Made by a program: the position numbers and the translations under genes. From contig CAXKVV010001212.1 in NCBI GenBank assembly GCA_964058805.1, positions 1 through 30,607 of the forward strand: DNA of 30,607 nucleotides. Direction: 5' to 3'. Below the pieces are notes generated by a model, which made no database searches, was not told where the DNA came from, and saw nothing but the letters and a program-made list of their open reading frames with translations. Positions 18,387 through 29,580 of the stretch are shown piece by piece. This stretch comes from Schoenoplectus triqueter (Eukaryota > Streptophyta > Magnoliopsida > Poales > Cyperaceae). Positions within the stretch are counted from its first letter, which is position 1. Each line of letters begins with the position of its first letter.

Positions 18387-21300
18387 TCAGATAAACGCCT
18401 CTCGTTGCTGTGTAGGAAGCTTCAATTCTTCAAATTCACTGAGAGGTGAGAAATAAGCATCAACCATGTCGTCAGGAACGTCTTTTATAGTAGGTGGGTC
18501 CCACTGCAATCATTGATAAAGAATGTTTTAGCATTGTCAAGAAATGGGCATTGTTCTCTTATATAAACCTGGCTATAACTTTCACTGGTCTTTCTGAATC
18601 CAACTAGTGTGAGGTATATGTTCCAATGGCATTTATTAACTCCTGATCTAAAGTTGATGAACAAAAATCTAAATTCTAAAAAAGATACAAATTGTTAAGC
18701 CTCTTTTGTGTCATGAAGGACACATGGATGTTAAAAATCATAATTTAGAGTTTGCTTTGTACTGAAGATCAAGAAGTCCAAAATAGTTGGCCTTTTGCCG
18801 CATGATCTTTGTAGGAAAGCAATTGCTTTGTACAGAAGATCAAGAAGCACGTGCTATTTGACGTTCTCAGTTATGCTTATGCATAGGCCACAATAGACAT
18901 GAAAAAAACCTCACAGATATGGGCATACCCATCAAAATTCCTAACTGCTCTAAATCCTAATTTATCAGTTATGCTTATGCATTCCGGACATGCTTCATAG
19001 AAAAAAAGGTCCGGGCATATGAGATATTTCTAGCTTTGCAAGGGTATAAAATACTGAGGTTTTGTACAGCAGAGAAAAGTTTCAAAAAATAAAAGACATG
19101 CTGTGTGCTAAATGATTCAATTACCTTTGGTGCCAAGTCCTTGTCAACTAATTTTGCTCTCACACCCTGGATAGACCAAAACATAAGATAACTAAAGCAG
19201 AAAACACAGCTGACAAATCACTTCTTGGACCTTTTGGTAAAGCATTAAGAACTCTACAATTTAACCTTTCTTTCCCAATAAGAAATAGGAATCAATGACT
19301 GTATCTACAGGTTTAGCAAACAAGACTAGTACCAGTTTCATACAGGTTTGAATTTCAGTATGGCGTCGTAATTTCAGTTTAACTGTTAATAAGTTCTGGT
19401 AATTTAATTTTACTCCAAGGAAAGCCACTTAAATCAATACCTAAACATTCCAACAGGGCAAAGCAACTCCCAAAACTATCACCACACCAAGAGCTAACAA
19501 AAGGACAAAAATGTTACCTCAACGAAATCATGAGAAAGAGGTTTTGAGATGCCATTGATGGACATACGGTACTCTCGAACAAGGCATTCATCTAGAGTCT
19601 GAAATCTACCATCACGTATCTGTACATTTAGGTTTCAAAAATAATTATTGCTGGTAAAAGGGGCAATTACATGCTGTTAACAATCACCCATCTTTTTGGT
19701 ATGCTCTGTGTTTAACTAATTTGTGGTTAAGACCTCTTATACCAAGTGACAGAGAAAGAAGCTGTTTTGCCTCAAATCCTGCGGCAATTATGGCCATTTG
19801 GTTAAGGATTACAGCACTGCTGCATGTGTTTCTCAAAACAGGGAGAAACTGAAGTTGTTTAAACAAACAAGCATCATTCAAGTTTTGATCTTGCTTGAAT
19901 CCAGGAGCAGGTATTGTTTACTGCCCAATGCAATAAAATTAGTAGCACTTCAGGCACAATTGTACAATTGCATAAGGATTGATTCAGTCTCAATTGTGCT
20001 TACTTTCAAGTTCAATTGAAATATTTGGATATTCTTATAAGTTGTAATGAGATAACAAATAAAGATGCATACCGACTTCAAAGCAACCTTCAGGCTCAGT
20101 GGAGAGGCTTCTTTCATCTTCTTAAGTGCAGATGTGCACCAATCCTGATTAGTTCTTGACACCTCTTCTTCCTATAACATATCAAAAGTGACTTGGTATC
20201 AATTTCAGCAAGGTCCGGTAAGGAGCAAGCTATATGCAGTCAATATCATGTTTAATAGCATCATAAATAGTTACACCAGAAAAGCTCAAATCTTGGCAAG
20301 ATCAATTGGGCAAATATCAGAAAATATACCAGTTGGTAGTTAATACAAATTATGTAAGACCACTATTGGACATGGACCCACTTTCGGCCTAACTATATCA
20401 TCAAAAACAAGTTTAGAGAGAAGAAACAAATTTAGAGAAACAAGCTTACCAAAGCATCAATAATCTCCTCAACAGTATCACGGCAAAAGCATTGATCAAT
20501 CTCCTCTAATCTGAAAATACAGCGAAAGGAAGAAATTAGACTCTTGGACCAAAAGGATGCAATTCAATTCCTTGGTTGTTCCAAGATCACCTGCTCTCCT
20601 TATATGCCCATGTTGACCTATTCAACCTTTTTGGCAATTATATAGCAATCATCTTACAGAAGTTATATTACATGTCCCTTAGTACTTCCATTAAAACCAC
20701 AGTAACATAAGAGTTAGGTTTACAAGTAATAAATTATCTATGAGGTAATATTCTTACAAATTTTAGGCAATTAAGGAACAAACATCTAATGAGTTCACAT
20801 AAAAAAAAATTAACATCAAATCATTCACTAATAGAATCTACACAACCAACAACACAACACACAAAAGGCAAACCTATGGAAGATGCTCTTTTTATCCGGG
20901 TAAATGATGCTGCCATGTTGTGCGAGAGCGTTGTCCACAACTGAAGGATCATCAGTCACCAGCTTGGCAAGCCTATGATCGATCAAACCTAGTTGCTATT
21001 CATACAAAATAGTTAAAAAAATAAAGCGACAATACATGCTACCTTAGAACTATTTATATTCTACATAGTCATGTACTCAACAAGTCCACATCTCTAAAAA
21101 CAAAGTTAGCTATGGTTCTGTACACTATCAGTGTAGTAGCATGGTACTAGTTCATTGAGCAATTACCTTCTGAGTGCTTAGTATGTGAAGTTTAGAGACA
21201 TTTAAAATCAGAAAGACAGCAGTATTTTATTTCCAATCTTTTTCCGTTCCTATCTCCTGTTCTGTGGGGTGGGGTGGGGTGGAGGGTTGGCTAACCTCAC

Positions 21301-23736
21301 TCACTGCAAAGTGTGTGGCCAGCCCAACAGCAATCATGTCTGCACCATTAATACGCTCACCTGTCAAAGCCAAGAATTCCCCTACAATATTTGGAAATAC
21401 ACCCATGTCACTCCTAGTATATAAGAACATAATTTTATAAAGAATATTGGCTCGTAAAGACACGGAGTCAATAACAGTAAAACAACACACTAAACTGTAT
21501 TGCATACCTACATGGCCTGGTAAATGTGATAGATAGAAGGATGCTCCAGCATCAGGGTGGAAGCCAATATGAACCTCTGGAGTAGAAAAAATCTGGAAAA
21601 AACAACGCAGAACCCATAATCTTAAGGAGAATAAAATATCAGGATGATGCAATTTCTTAGCTAACTAGATAGTTGTAAAAAGTAAAAAACAAGATTAGGA
21701 ATTTTCAAATCAACTGGGATGCAAATGACAGGAACATAGAGAACATCAAATCCCTTACACTACACATGCTTATCTATGACAAATGAGTTCTGAGATTCTG
21801 TAGATTGATTTGTCATTTTGGGGAGGTAATGGGTGTGATAATGTGATTTGCAAGCAGTCATCAAAAGCTACACAAATAGCATATGGTTGTTGCAGTAAAT
21901 TTTTATGGAAAATGATATAGTAACTCTTACAGTCTTATCAGTTGCAACACGAAATGTACCGGGAATGGAAACACCACCTCCACCGCCCATTGTTATGCCA
22001 TCCAGAATAGCCACCTATGTTAAAGAAAATGTTATTTGACAAAAGATATTGATGAACTGACATTATACATATTCATTTTACAACTTCAAAGCACACCTAC
22101 ATGGGGTTTCAAGTATGTTCCTAGAACATAAATGAACATGTACAGGTTCTTGAAAAAATCCTTGCACTCTTCAATCTTTCCTGCATTAACATAACTAATA
22201 TCACTAAAACAATTATTTTAATGGCATAAATTTTTAAGAATTCATTAGAAAATAATTGTGGTAAGCTTCCTGAACAAGCATAAGAGTAAACAAAATGCAA
22301 TCTTTACACAAATATATCATCTAAAACTAATTGTTGGTGATCAAGCAGAAACAAGAAAATTCCTCTGGAAATTGACAAAATAACATTTTAAATTAACTCT
22401 TTTAGTGATCAGCCGATCTAGGAAAAAGAGCAAGCTCGTGGCGGGTAGTAGATGTAAGGAATATGGGCCCAGAAGGCTTGGGAGAACTTCTAAATATTAG
22501 TAGACTCTACGATTTTTTTATCTGTCATGTGTAAATAGGAAATAAGCTTATCACAATGTGCATCCAAATTTTCAAGTATTGGGAATATCACTCTTAGATC
22601 CAACAACTTTCTGCAATTGCATCCATGTCCTATTAGCTAAAATTAAATTAATTCAATGAAATCTTAAAGACTAGAAGATTCATTAAATTGGAAATCAACA
22701 CCAATTTGTTGTACATGTTGTTTCATTTCAGCTCATATTTTGCTTAATGTTAAAGAAAATTATATTGCACTCAAAAGCATAAATTGTACATATTATAGAG
22801 CATATGTGTAGATTGCCACACAAATGCAATGACTGTTAGGTGTTTCACTATGCCAAAATGCATTAACTTAATTATAAGGAGGACAAACCTTATTGGGTTC
22901 ATTGCCAAATAAGAAATTTAGTATCACTAAAACTAGTGCAACTTCTAAAAATGTACCTTGGTTAATCTGCTTATATAATGTGACAATATCACCCCCAGCA
23001 CAGAATGCTCTGCCACTGCCCTTTAGTATACGAAAAATGCAGCAGTTAAACATTCTGATCATATATATTAAAAAAAACTTCCTGTCCGTACATCTGATTA
23101 GAAAAGCAACTGGACAATTACTAAAAAAAAATCTACTACCTTCATCATGACAAACCCGATATCTGGATTATCCTCCCAAGATTGATACAGCTTGTTCAGC
23201 CTAACTCCCTGCACAACAATCACACACATTTCATCAAACACCTCCAGTGCAAGCATCATGAAACAGAAATCATTAAGCTGAGCAAATGGCCTAGTAGCTC
23301 AAGTGATAGCTAACTAAGATGACCTTAAAGAGGTCATGGATTCAAGCCTCCATAAGCATAAAATGAAATTTGTAAGCTAGACTCTCATCTTTCTCTCAAA
23401 AAAAAAATCATTAAGCTGAAACAGACCACAAGAGTACCATGTTTGTAGTGAGGGAATTCAGAAAAGATGGCCGATTAAGAACCGCAGCTCGTGCAGCCGA
23501 TTTGCCTTCAACAAGAACCTGATAGGTGAATCCAATAATATCAAATCGTAACTAAAAGAATCAATGCAGAGGAAAACGTAACTATAAAGAAAAAGGGGCA
23601 GGGAAGTTACTTCATTCTGGAGCTGATCATCTAAGGTGGAGCTGTAGTTGTTCGAGAGAGGTCTCTGACTAGTGAGAGATCCGAGTGAAGGACCTGTGCG
23701 TCGCGTCAGAGAAGCCACGGCCTTTAAGCCGCGCAT
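18387..23736 (-). CDS. 3-hydroxyisobutyryl-CoA hydrolase-like protein, mitochondrial
   Basis: Fourteen exons join in frame to give 405 residues: 23736-23611, 23518-23438, 23208-23140, 23020-22957, 22180-22101, 22014-21931, 21592-21508, 21381-21296, 20995-20874, 20510-20450, 20171-20073, 19619-19518, 19166-19125 and 18503-18387. All introns are GT-AG. The protein is a crotonase-fold enzyme of the plant HIBCH-like 3 type; HIBCH removes CoA from 3-hydroxyisobutyryl-CoA in valine breakdown. The Arg/Ser-rich N-terminus (MRGLKAVASLTRR) looks like a mitochondrial presequence. GSGRAFCAGGD (93-103) and the GGGGG of 150-154 fit the oxyanion-hole region. Glu174 (TPEVH) and Asp182 (HPDAG) match the HIBCH catalytic acids. 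Residues 225-234 (about) and the C-terminal WDPP segment also match the family. There is no peroxisomal signal; it ends EAFI. An upstream in-frame ATG at 23754 would add six residues. A SINE sits in intron 2. The exact substrate is inference. Confidence 0.92.
21266..21286 (+). other. G-quadruplex-type motif beside a splice donor
   Basis: Three GGGG tracts separated by single T residues are followed by GGAGGG on the plus strand. It lies in intron 8 of the minus-strand hydrolase gene, 10-30 bases downstream of the donor at 21295. The transcript itself would carry the C-rich complement, so any quadruplex would form in the template DNA strand. Confidence 0.7.
23282..23404 (+). mobile_element. tRNA-derived SINE in intron 2 of the hydrolase gene
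   Basis: The insertion is flanked by a perfect 15-bp duplication AAATCATTAAGCTGA (23267-23281 and 23405-23419). It starts GCAAATGGCC and has an A-box-like TAGTAGCTCAAGTG and a B-box-like GGATTCAAGCC. It ends TAGACTCTCATCTTTCTCTC with an A tail. These are hallmarks of a tRNA-derived SINE copied by LINE machinery. It is antisense to the host gene and lies between intact splice sites. A shorter relative is at 9952-10048. Confidence 0.88.
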
Positions 23737-24249
23737 CTTGACTTGTCCGCACAACTACAAAGAGAGGAGAGGAGTAGAGAGCGAGAGACGCAAGCAAGCA
23801 AGCAAGCAAGCAAGCTTTGGGAAGTGGCTGCTTCAGTGCTTTGTTTTGTAGGGTTTTGTTGCCATTTGCCTAAAGCCCTAAACAGAGAACAAGAGGCTAT
23901 TTCTGTTTCCAAAAAGCCCGTGGTAAGCAAATTCTAGCCCGATTAGTTAACATGGTTGACCTCAATTCTAGCCCAATGCAATTTTTTTTTTCTAAAATCA
24001 ACATTCAACATTATTTATCCCTCACGCACGCAGCACGTGCCTTGACAGTACACACCACCCTTCTTTCCCCAAAATAATCCAGCCCTCGACGGTCGCTTGA
24101 GGTCTCGGATCTGAATCGCCCCCCTCTTCCGGGTCGTCCCTCTCTTCTCCTATATCTCCCTCTCCTCCTTTTCCATCTCCCCCCATTTTTTTCTCACTGG
24201 ATCCACCCAAGATCCAGGTCCAGGTCCAGGTCCAGATCCAGATCTAGCC
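23737..24249. promoter_or_regulatory. Shared divergent promoter of the hydrolase and beta-COP genes
   Basis: Only 513 bases separate the two start codons. On the hydrolase side are a GA-rich tract, an AAGC repeat (about 23791-23815) and a telo-box TAGGGTTT (23849-23856), common in plant housekeeping promoters. Between the genes are a duplicated AATTCTAGCCC (about 23930 and 23964), the second giving a site-II-like TGGGCT on the minus strand (23970-23975), a W-box-like TTGACC (23956-23961) and a G-box core CACGTG (24034-24039). On the beta-COP side is a long pyrimidine-rich leader (24110-24195), then CCAGGT/CCAGAT hexamer repeats (24211-24244). No TATA box is obvious. Motif function is inferred from known plant elements. 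Confidence 0.6.
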
Positions 24250-27200
24250 ATGGAGAAACCTTGCACGCTTTTGGTCCACTTCGACAAGGGCACCCCTGCC
24301 ATGGCGAACGAAATCAAGGAAGCCCTTGAAGGCAGCGACGTCGCCGCCAAAGTTGACGCCATGAAGCGCGCAATCATGCTTCTCCTCAACGGAGAAACTC
24401 TCCCCCAGCTCTTCATTACCATCGTTCGTTATGTGCTTCCCTCGGAGGATCACACTGTCCAGAAGCTCCTCCTCTTCTACCTTGAGATCATTGACAAAAC
24501 TGATGCTCGGGGCCGGGTTCTCCCTGAGATGATCCTGATCTGTCAAAATTTGCTCAATAATCTACAGCATGCCAACGAGTACATCCGTGGTGTCACTCTT
24601 CGATTCCTCTGCCGCCTGTCAGAACCTGAAATCTTAGAGCCATTGATACCGTCAATACTCACTAATCTCGAGCACCACCACTCTTTTATTCGCCGCAATG
24701 CACTCTTAGCCATCTCATCGATCTACCGCTTGCCAAATGGGGAGCAGCTGTTACCGGATGCACCTGAATTGGTTGAGAAGGTATTGAGCTCTGAGCAAGA
24801 TGCATCAGCTAAACGCAATGCGTTTGTCATGCTGTGCAATTGTGCACAAGATCGTGCGGTTGCGTATCTTTTGTCCAATGCTGATCGGGTGGCAGAATGG
24901 CCAGACCTGCTCCAGATGGCCGTGGTGGATCTGATCCACAAAGTCTGCCGTGCAAACCTTCCCGATAAGGGTAAGCACATCAAAATAATCATTTCTCTTC
25001 TCTCATCTTCGAGTACAGCTGTTGTGTATGAATGTGCTGGAGTACTTGTTTCTCTTTCCTCGGCCCCTACTGCTGTACGGGCTGCAGCAAACACCTACTG
25101 TCAATTGCTGTCATCTCAAAGTGACAACAATGTGCGTCTTATCATACTTGATCGGTTGAATGAAATTCGCAAGTCCCACCGTGAGGTCATATCTGAGGTA
25201 GTGATGGACGTGCTTCATGCTCTTTCCAGCCCCAATCCTGACGTGCGCCGCAAGGTGCTAGATATAGTGCTTGACTTAGTTTCTCCCAAAAATGTGGATG
25301 AGGTTGTGTTATTCCTCAAAAAAGAGGTGGTCAAGACTCAGTCAGCTGGCGAATCTGACAAGGATACAGGTGGTGAGTACAGACAAATGCTTGTCCAAGC
25401 TATCCATGCATGTACAGTCAAATTTCCAGAAGTTGCTGGTTCAGTTGTCCATGTACTCATGGATTTCCTTGGTGACTCAAATGTGGCTTCCGCTATTGAT
25501 GTTGTCAATTTTGTGCGTGAGATCATAGAGGCCAACCCAAAGTTGAGGGTCTCCATGATTCAGCGACTAACTGATACCTTTTATCAGATCCGGGCTGCCC
25601 GGGTCTGCTCATGCGCACTGTGGATCTTAGGAGAATACTCTCTCTCCCTTTCTGAGGTCGAAGCTGCAATTTCAACCATCAAACAATGCCTAGGCGAACT
25701 CCCTTTTTACTCAGCCACAGATGATTCTGATCCCACTACTGATTCCACCAAACAACCTCATGCTATCAATTCAAGTGTGACTACCTCTTCACGCAGACCA
25801 GTGGTCTTGGCTGATGGGACTTACGCAACTCAGAGTGCTGCTACAGAGGCTGCAGTTATTGCCCCATCAGTTTTACCCGGTTCGCTCTCTAACATCCCGA
25901 ACCTGAGGTCTCTGATCCTCTCTGGTGATTTCTTTCTAGTGGCCGTGGTAGCTTCAACCTTGACCAAGCTGGTATTGCGGCTTGAAGAGGTACAACCGGA
26001 CAAGGCAGAGACAAACAAGGCTTGCACTGCTGCTTTGCTTACAATGGTTTCCATGCTACAGTATGGCCAATCAGGATTTGCACCACACCCAATTGATGAT
26101 GACTCGTATGACAGAATTGTTTTATGTGTGAGGTTGCTTTGCAACACTGGGGATGAAGTCAGAAAAGTGTGGCTGGAATCATGCCGTCAAAGCTTTGCAA
26201 AGATGCTTGCAGAGAAACAGTTTAGAGAGACCGAGGAGATTCGAGCCAAAGCCCAAATTTCCCATGCCCAGCCTGATGACCTTATTGATTTCTACCACTT
26301 GAAAAGCCGCAAGGTTAGTAGCAAGCTTTTTGGTTATGTTTATTTTAAGAACTTGGAATTGCAGTTAATAACAGTGTTTTCATGTCAGAAAGTCAAGCGA
26401 GATGTATCCTGGAGGATTTAATTTGGATAGAAATTGATTCATATAGTATAGTATCCAATAATTAAGTATCTAAGAATTTCTCTATTTTCTGAGAAATTTC
26501 ATAACCTTTGGTCCCAAAAGGTACATTTTTGGATTTCTTGATATTTTAGTTGAGAAAATAAAACCTCACCTTATCTCGTTACACTTAATCTGTCACTCAA
26601 GAGCTTATTATCAAAATTTAGAGTTTCGTAGAAGGTATATACATAGTTTAGTTTCTTTAAAGTGTGAATTTGTGGAATTCTGAAACTCTTCCCATGTATC
26701 TAGCTAGATTCTTGAAGTCTAAGATTGGTAACTGGGCTTCATCTAACGTGCAATTTTTGAATTTCAGGGCATGAGCCAGCTGGAGATTGAAGATGAAGTC
26801 CAGGATGATTTGAAACGTGCGACTGGTGAGTTCACCAAAGAGACTGATGATGCTGCCCGGCTCAACCGGATCCTTCAGCTTACTGGATTTAGCGACCCAG
26901 TATATGCTGAGGCATATGTAACAGTGCACCACTATGACATTGTGCTCGATGTCACCATCATAAATCGTACCAAGGAGACTCTCCAAAACCTATGCCTTGA
27001 GCTTGCCACCATGGGGGACCTCAAATTAGTTGATCGACCACAGAATTACACTCTAGCCCCTGAGTCAAGCCGGCAGATAAAGGCAAATATTAAGGTTTCC
27101 TCTACTGAGACGGGGGTTATATTTGGAAATATCGTGTATGAGACCTCTAATGTTATGGAGAGGAACGTGGTGGTGCTGAATGATATTCATATTGATATTA

Positions 27201-28079
27201 TGGATTATATTTCGCCTGCGGCCTGTGCTGATGTCACTTTTAGGAACATGTGGGCTGAGTTTGAGTGGGAAAACAAGGTATCTCCATTTTCTTCAATATT
27301 TTTGCACAAGATAAAAGAGTGTATGCTTTAGTACCTTATCTGTAGTGTAGATCAGATCATACGCATTCCTTGGAACTTCGAAAAATAGTTCTTTCATTAT
27401 ATTTATTGTTCCTTAATATGCATAATTTGTATTCAGGTGGCTGTGAGCACTGTAATTCAGGATGAGAAAGAGTTCTTGGAGCACATTATAAAATCTACAA
27501 ATATGAAATGCCTCACTCCACCGTAAGCTTCCATTAAATTCTGCAATAGGTCACAATTAATTGCATGTTATCATCACTGCAGCACAGCAGTACAACTGTA
27601 CAAGCCATTACTGATCATAGTATGGACCTTACAGTACACTTAAAACCAAGGGCATCTGTTTGGACCAATATTTAAACTGGATTTATTTGTCAAATTGCTG
27701 AAAATGACCACCAAGGCAAAAGTTTGCAAAAAAGTAAATAAATAAATAAATAAAATAATGCTAAGAAGGTGGTGATGAAGTTCCATAATAACATTTGACC
27801 TGACTGAAATAAGGACATACAACTCTATATTGCAATCTTTGGTCAGCCTGTACTGATCTTTTCATTTTCAGGTCTGCACTTGAAGGGGAGTGTGGCTTCA
27901 TGGCCGCAAACCTGTATGCAAAAAGTGTTTTTGGTGAGGATGCATTGGTAAATATCAGTATTGAGAAACAAGCTGATGGCAAACTGAGTGGTTATATCCG
28001 GATCAGAAGCAAAACCCAAGGAATTGCTCTTAGCTTAGGAGACAAAATCACTCTCAAACAAAAAGGTGGCGACCACTGA
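24250..28079 (+). CDS. COPB: Coatomer subunit beta (beta-COP)
   Basis: Four exons, 24250-26313, 26768-27277, 27437-27522 and 27872-28079, join in frame to 955 residues, the usual length for plant beta-COP (about 950). The protein is a core subunit of the COPI coat, which buds vesicles from the Golgi for retrograde transport to the ER. The N-terminus ([14 protein letters not shown]) and the following helical-repeat adaptin-like solenoid fill about residues 15-540. A linker follows with [16 protein letters not shown] (about 518-533). The C-terminal beta-coatomer domain (about 689-830; [37 protein letters not shown]) leads to the appendage platform (about 860-950; [27 protein letters not shown]). 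It ends KQKGGDH, stop TGA at 28077. Exon 1 alone encodes 688 residues. Reading past its donor gives a false extension ending at 26421. The start has a good context (GCCATGG). It is divergent from the hydrolase gene. Confidence 0.97.
27736..27758. repeat. AAAT microsatellite in beta-COP intron 3
   Basis: About five AAAT units lie within the intron between 27523 and 27871. Confidence 0.8.
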
Positions 28080-28419
28080 TTAGTTCTTTCAATAGTTTAC
28101 TCTGATCCACATCTATGTATTATTATAGTGCACTTAAAAACTTTTTGGTTTTTGTCAGATTGAGTTGTCAATTTTTGTGGTTAATCAGTGAACAGTAGAG
28201 ATTCAAGTTTACGTTGTTGTATCTGTCATTTTTTTTTCAATATACTTGGGCATATATTCATTCAAGAAGTGAATTTCATTTCACAAAAGTGGGTTGTCAT
28301 TGTAATGTATTAATATAAAATTTTTGTCCTATAATTTTTTTTAACATGTGATCATTGTGCTAGGGTTCTCAATCACTCTCCTGAGATTGTTTCTTGTTGT
28401 GTTCTGATTTTCAGCAAGG
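28080..28419. other. 3' untranslated and flanking DNA of the beta-COP gene
   Basis: T-rich sequence follows the stop codon. No canonical AATAAA is visible; AATATAAAAT near 28310 could serve as a weak signal. Confidence 0.45.
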
Positions 28420-28624
28420 TTTTGCTGCCATTTCTTTGTAGTGAGATGCCTGTCAGTGCATTAGCTGTCATAGCATACACCAGAACTTATCCTGAGATTA
28501 AAAAAAATGTCAAGCTCAACTTTGAGAATATTTTGCTGCCATTTCTTTGCAGTGAGATGCCTGTCATTGCATTGGCTGTCATAGCATACACCAGATATTG
28601 TCAAGATCAACATAGACAATATTC
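28420..28624 (+). repeat. Imperfect two-copy tandem duplication
   Basis: The unit starting TTTTGCTGCCATTTCTTTG at 28420 recurs at 28531, a period of 111 bases. The first 67 bases are nearly identical (GTGAGATGCCTGTCA.TGCATT, then GCTGTCATAGCATACACCAG). The second copy lacks about 20 bases after CCAGA but resumes with TGTCAAG(C/A)TCAAC. Both are open in one frame, but the residues resemble no protein I know. It lies roughly 340 bases beyond the beta-COP stop and could be in a long 3' UTR. Confidence 0.85.
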
Positions 28625-28673
28625 AGTGTACAACAATTTTTCCATTTTACTTTGTAACCTCCTAAATCTCGTT

Positions 28674-28887
28674 TGAAGGTGGGGAGGTACAAAGGATCTT
28701 CGAACCAAAAAGTGAGTTCAAAATTTTTTGGAACTGTTGATTTTGCATTGAGATTCGTAATAATTACTGAAAGTATGAATTTTAACTTAAAATTTATTAA
28801 AAGTATGAATCTCGATACAAAATTAACGACTCCGGAAAAATTTAAATACACTTTTTAATTCAAAGTTCTTTGTACCTCCTCACTTCC
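28674..28887. mobile_element. Mutator-like MITE (214 bp)
   Basis: It is flanked by a perfect 9-bp duplication AATCTCGTT (28665-28673 and 28888-28896). The ends are GAAGGTGGGGAGGTACAAAG and, in reverse complement, GGAAGTGAGGAGGTACAAAG, matching at 17 of 20 positions. Short frames inside on both strands are not conserved coding sequence. Confidence 0.85.
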
Positions 28888-28896
28888 AATCTCGTT

Positions 28897-29343
28897 GGCC
28901 TTCCAATAAAATTCGCATACATGCACACAAGCACTACAAAATAATAACAAGATAGTCTCAAAAAATTACAAGAATTGGTCTCCTTAATGGGGTAGGGAGG
29001 CGGATTAAGATGATTTAACGATTAAAAGACGATTGTTATTGACTGCTGGTCTGCAATTATACAGATGATATCATTATTTTGTCTTTTCAAGAACATGTTG
29101 AAAGAATTATATACTATGTTAACTTTGAGACTCTGGAATCAAAATAAATTTCCGGAAATTGAATTGATACCAGTTAGTTTTTGTAATGAAGAAATAATAC
29201 GTACCGGAATAATCTATGGATGTAAAATGAGAGCAGGTCGGTAAACCATGAGTAGACAATTAGATTGTTCACTCATCTTCTCTATTATTGGATTAAGATA
29301 TTACTTTGAGATTTTTCTGCATCGGATTAACAATCAAATATTA
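28897..29343. other. Intergenic DNA, nothing recognised
   Basis: No coding frame or bounded repeat was supported. Confidence 0.45.
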
Positions 29344-29351
29344 TCTACTAA

Positions 29352-29572
29352 TAAGAGGTGGTACAACTCAATCTGATTTAAGAAATCTATTGATCAGTCT
29401 GGATCCGAATCTAATTCGACTTGATTTATTTAAAAAGTTAAAACTCAGTCAACTCAAATCCAATCTGACACAGTCCAATCCGAAATCAAGTGACCTATAA
29501 TTCAATTAAAATCAATTTATAATCTGAAAAAGTCGACCCGATCCGAAATGACCTGTCTGATTGCCACCTCTA
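29352..29572. mobile_element. hAT-like MITE (about 221 bp), related to 6501-6734
   Basis: The left end reads TAAGAGGTGGTAC and the right end in reverse complement TAGAGGTGGCAATC. The flanks TCTACTAA (29344-29351) and GCTACTAT (29573-29580) share six of eight bases, consistent with an old 8-bp hAT duplication. The interior has repeated CAATC(C/T)GA and GACCCGATCCGA motifs. The frame at 29306-29500 runs across the boundary and is rejected. Confidence 0.65.
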
Positions 29573-29580
29573 GCTACTAT

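Noticed and set aside
24022..24546. Minus-strand frames overlapping the beta-COP leader and first exon
   Set aside because: They are antisense shadows of the coding exon and of pyrimidine-rich leader repeats; no family similarity.
26314..26421. Continuation of the first beta-COP frame to a stop at 26421
   Set aside because: The family sequence continues with GMSQLE in the exon at 26768 after a GT donor at 26314; the read-through residues are intronic.
27278..27331. Continuation of the second beta-COP frame to a stop at 27331
   Set aside because: A GT donor at 27278 and the next exon at 27437 restore the conserved family sequence; this tail is intron.
27645..27670. GGGCATCTGTTTGGACC resembling a Harbinger/Tourist terminus in beta-COP intron 3
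   Set aside because: No inverted counterpart or 3-bp TWA-type duplication was found in the intron.
29306..29500. 64-codon plus-strand frame
   Set aside because: It straddles the left boundary of the hAT-like MITE at 29352, so it is not a conserved gene.
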